In this document: positions 63,680 through 64,000 of the stretch, in pieces | Numbering within the stretch: the stretch's first letter is position 1 | Layout: every line of letters starts with the position of its first letter | Source of the DNA: an uncultured Pelagibacteraceae bacterium | GTDB taxonomy: Bacteria > Pseudomonadota > Alphaproteobacteria > Pelagibacterales > AG-422-B15 | Direction: 5' to 3' | NCBI GenBank assembly: GCA_902547315.1 | Contig: CACCND010000006.1 | Coordinates: forward strand, 1 to 64,000 | DNA: 64,000 nucleotides | The notes under the pieces: generated by a model | What the model was told of the DNA's origin: nothing | Seen by the model: the letters and a program-made list of their open reading frames with translations, nothing else | The model's database searches: none | Made by a program: the position numbers and the translations under genes

Positions 63680-64000
63680 TATACTTTTTTGACCTCTGCC
63701 TTATCTGAAAATAATCCTCTTGGATAAATAATTAATGTTAAGATAAGAACTAGGTAAGCAGATATTTCTCTTACCCCTTCAAATAAATAATTTTCGTATG
63801 TACCACACAACTGTTCAACAATACCTATTATGATCCCACCAACAATTGCTCCAGGTATTGATCCAAAGCCCCCCAAGACAGCTGCAGCAAAAGCTTTTAA
63901 ACCAATCAATGATATTGATGTATCTACCAAAGTAATTGGTGCGAGAAGTACACCTGCAACAGCGGCAACACCTGCAGATATTGACCATATTAATGAAAAA
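63679..64000 (-). CDS. livH: ABC transporter permease, LivH-type (3' part only)
   Basis: Only the C-terminal roughly 106 codons are in the window; the frame stays open to the right edge, so the start lies beyond 64000. The visible part has the LivH block SLIGLKAFAAAVLGGFGSIP and GAIVGGIIIGIVEQL, ending IIYPRGLFSDKAEVKKV. The TTG at 63930 is inside the conserved domain and not a start. It is the upstream gene of livM. Confidence 0.92.
   Translation of the reverse strand, partial: FSLIWSISAGVAAVAGVLLAPITLVDTSISLIGLKAFAAAVLGGFGSIPGAIVGGIIIGIVEQLCGTYENYLFEGVREISAYLVLILTLIIYPRGLFSDKAEVKKV

Noticed and set aside
1-64000. Mobile elements, CRISPR arrays, toxin-antitoxin or defence systems
   Set aside because: No transposase, integrase, repeat-spacer pattern, restriction enzyme, or direct repeats flanking gene blocks were seen; the variable genes are metabolic and envelope genes with composition like their neighbours.

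Overview
The window is 64 kb of AT-rich, very tightly packed DNA. Gaps are mostly under 200 bases, and many genes overlap by 1 to 30 bases in both tandem and convergent pairs. The gene content is that of a streamlined alphaproteobacterium, most likely a free-living marine one of the SAR11 / HIMB59 / AEGEAN-169 kind; the exact lineage cannot be fixed from sequence reading alone. Pointers are hdaA next to the purMN and DUF2066 genes, NDUFA12-DUF2155 beside accBC, a DUF1192 gene, an iscR-suf operon without isc genes, a class II (B12-dependent) ribonucleotide reductase, and LIV-type ABC uptake genes. I see no phage genes, insertion sequences, CRISPR arrays, toxin-antitoxin pairs or recognisable defence genes.

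Left part (1-34 kb): the core genome. The order is pepA (cut by the window edge), ndk, purN-purM, a DUF2066 protein, a CDP-alcohol phosphatidyltransferase, hdaA, rnd, aspS, nrdJ with a pair of NrdR-box-like sites upstream, NDUFA12, DUF2155, accC-accB, aroQ, an M48/TPR protease, rne, mrcA, prfB (with the autoregulatory +1 frameshift), an AsmA-like protein, tyrS, anmK, a hydrolase, and then one long operon cysE-iscR-sufBCDSU-msrB-sufT. That operon has a candidate IscR box over its promoter. It ends before a tRNA-Lys gene.

Middle part (34-46 kb): more variable. It holds small membrane and secreted proteins, a CIA30-family protein, a likely untranslated minus-strand RNA between two terminators, a 57-residue zinc-ribbon protein gene, an SDR enzyme, and a run of four small proteins (GYD, NTF2-like, cupin, dimeric-barrel-like) with unusually good ribosome binding sites. 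After these come a DUF1192 pair, a methyltransferase, msrA, a diaminopropionate ammonia-lyase-like enzyme, cyclopropane fatty acid synthase, a secreted protein of unknown role, a fatty acid desaturase and a flavin reductase-like protein.

Right part (46-64 kb): uptake and oxidation of organic acids. It has an AtuA-family protein, a LivF-type ATPase, a long-chain acyl-CoA synthetase and two tandem LIV-type periplasmic binding proteins. Further on are thiamine pyrophosphokinase, an FAD monooxygenase, an enoyl-CoA hydratase, a TIGR03084 protein and a nitronate monooxygenase-like enzyme. After a set of membrane and envelope genes the opposite strand carries livG, livM and the end of livH. The transporter therefore looks split into two arms about 9 kb apart that flank catabolic and envelope genes. 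The likely theme is import of a branched or hydrophobic carboxylate, CoA activation and beta-oxidation; the substrate cannot be read from the sequence.

No clear new multi-gene system was found. The best leads are the structured minus-strand RNA at about 35.55-35.69 kb, the possible double start of msrB inside the suf operon, the split transporter, the RNase E without its zinc-link cysteines, and the regulatory sites in front of nrdJ and cysE-iscR-suf.
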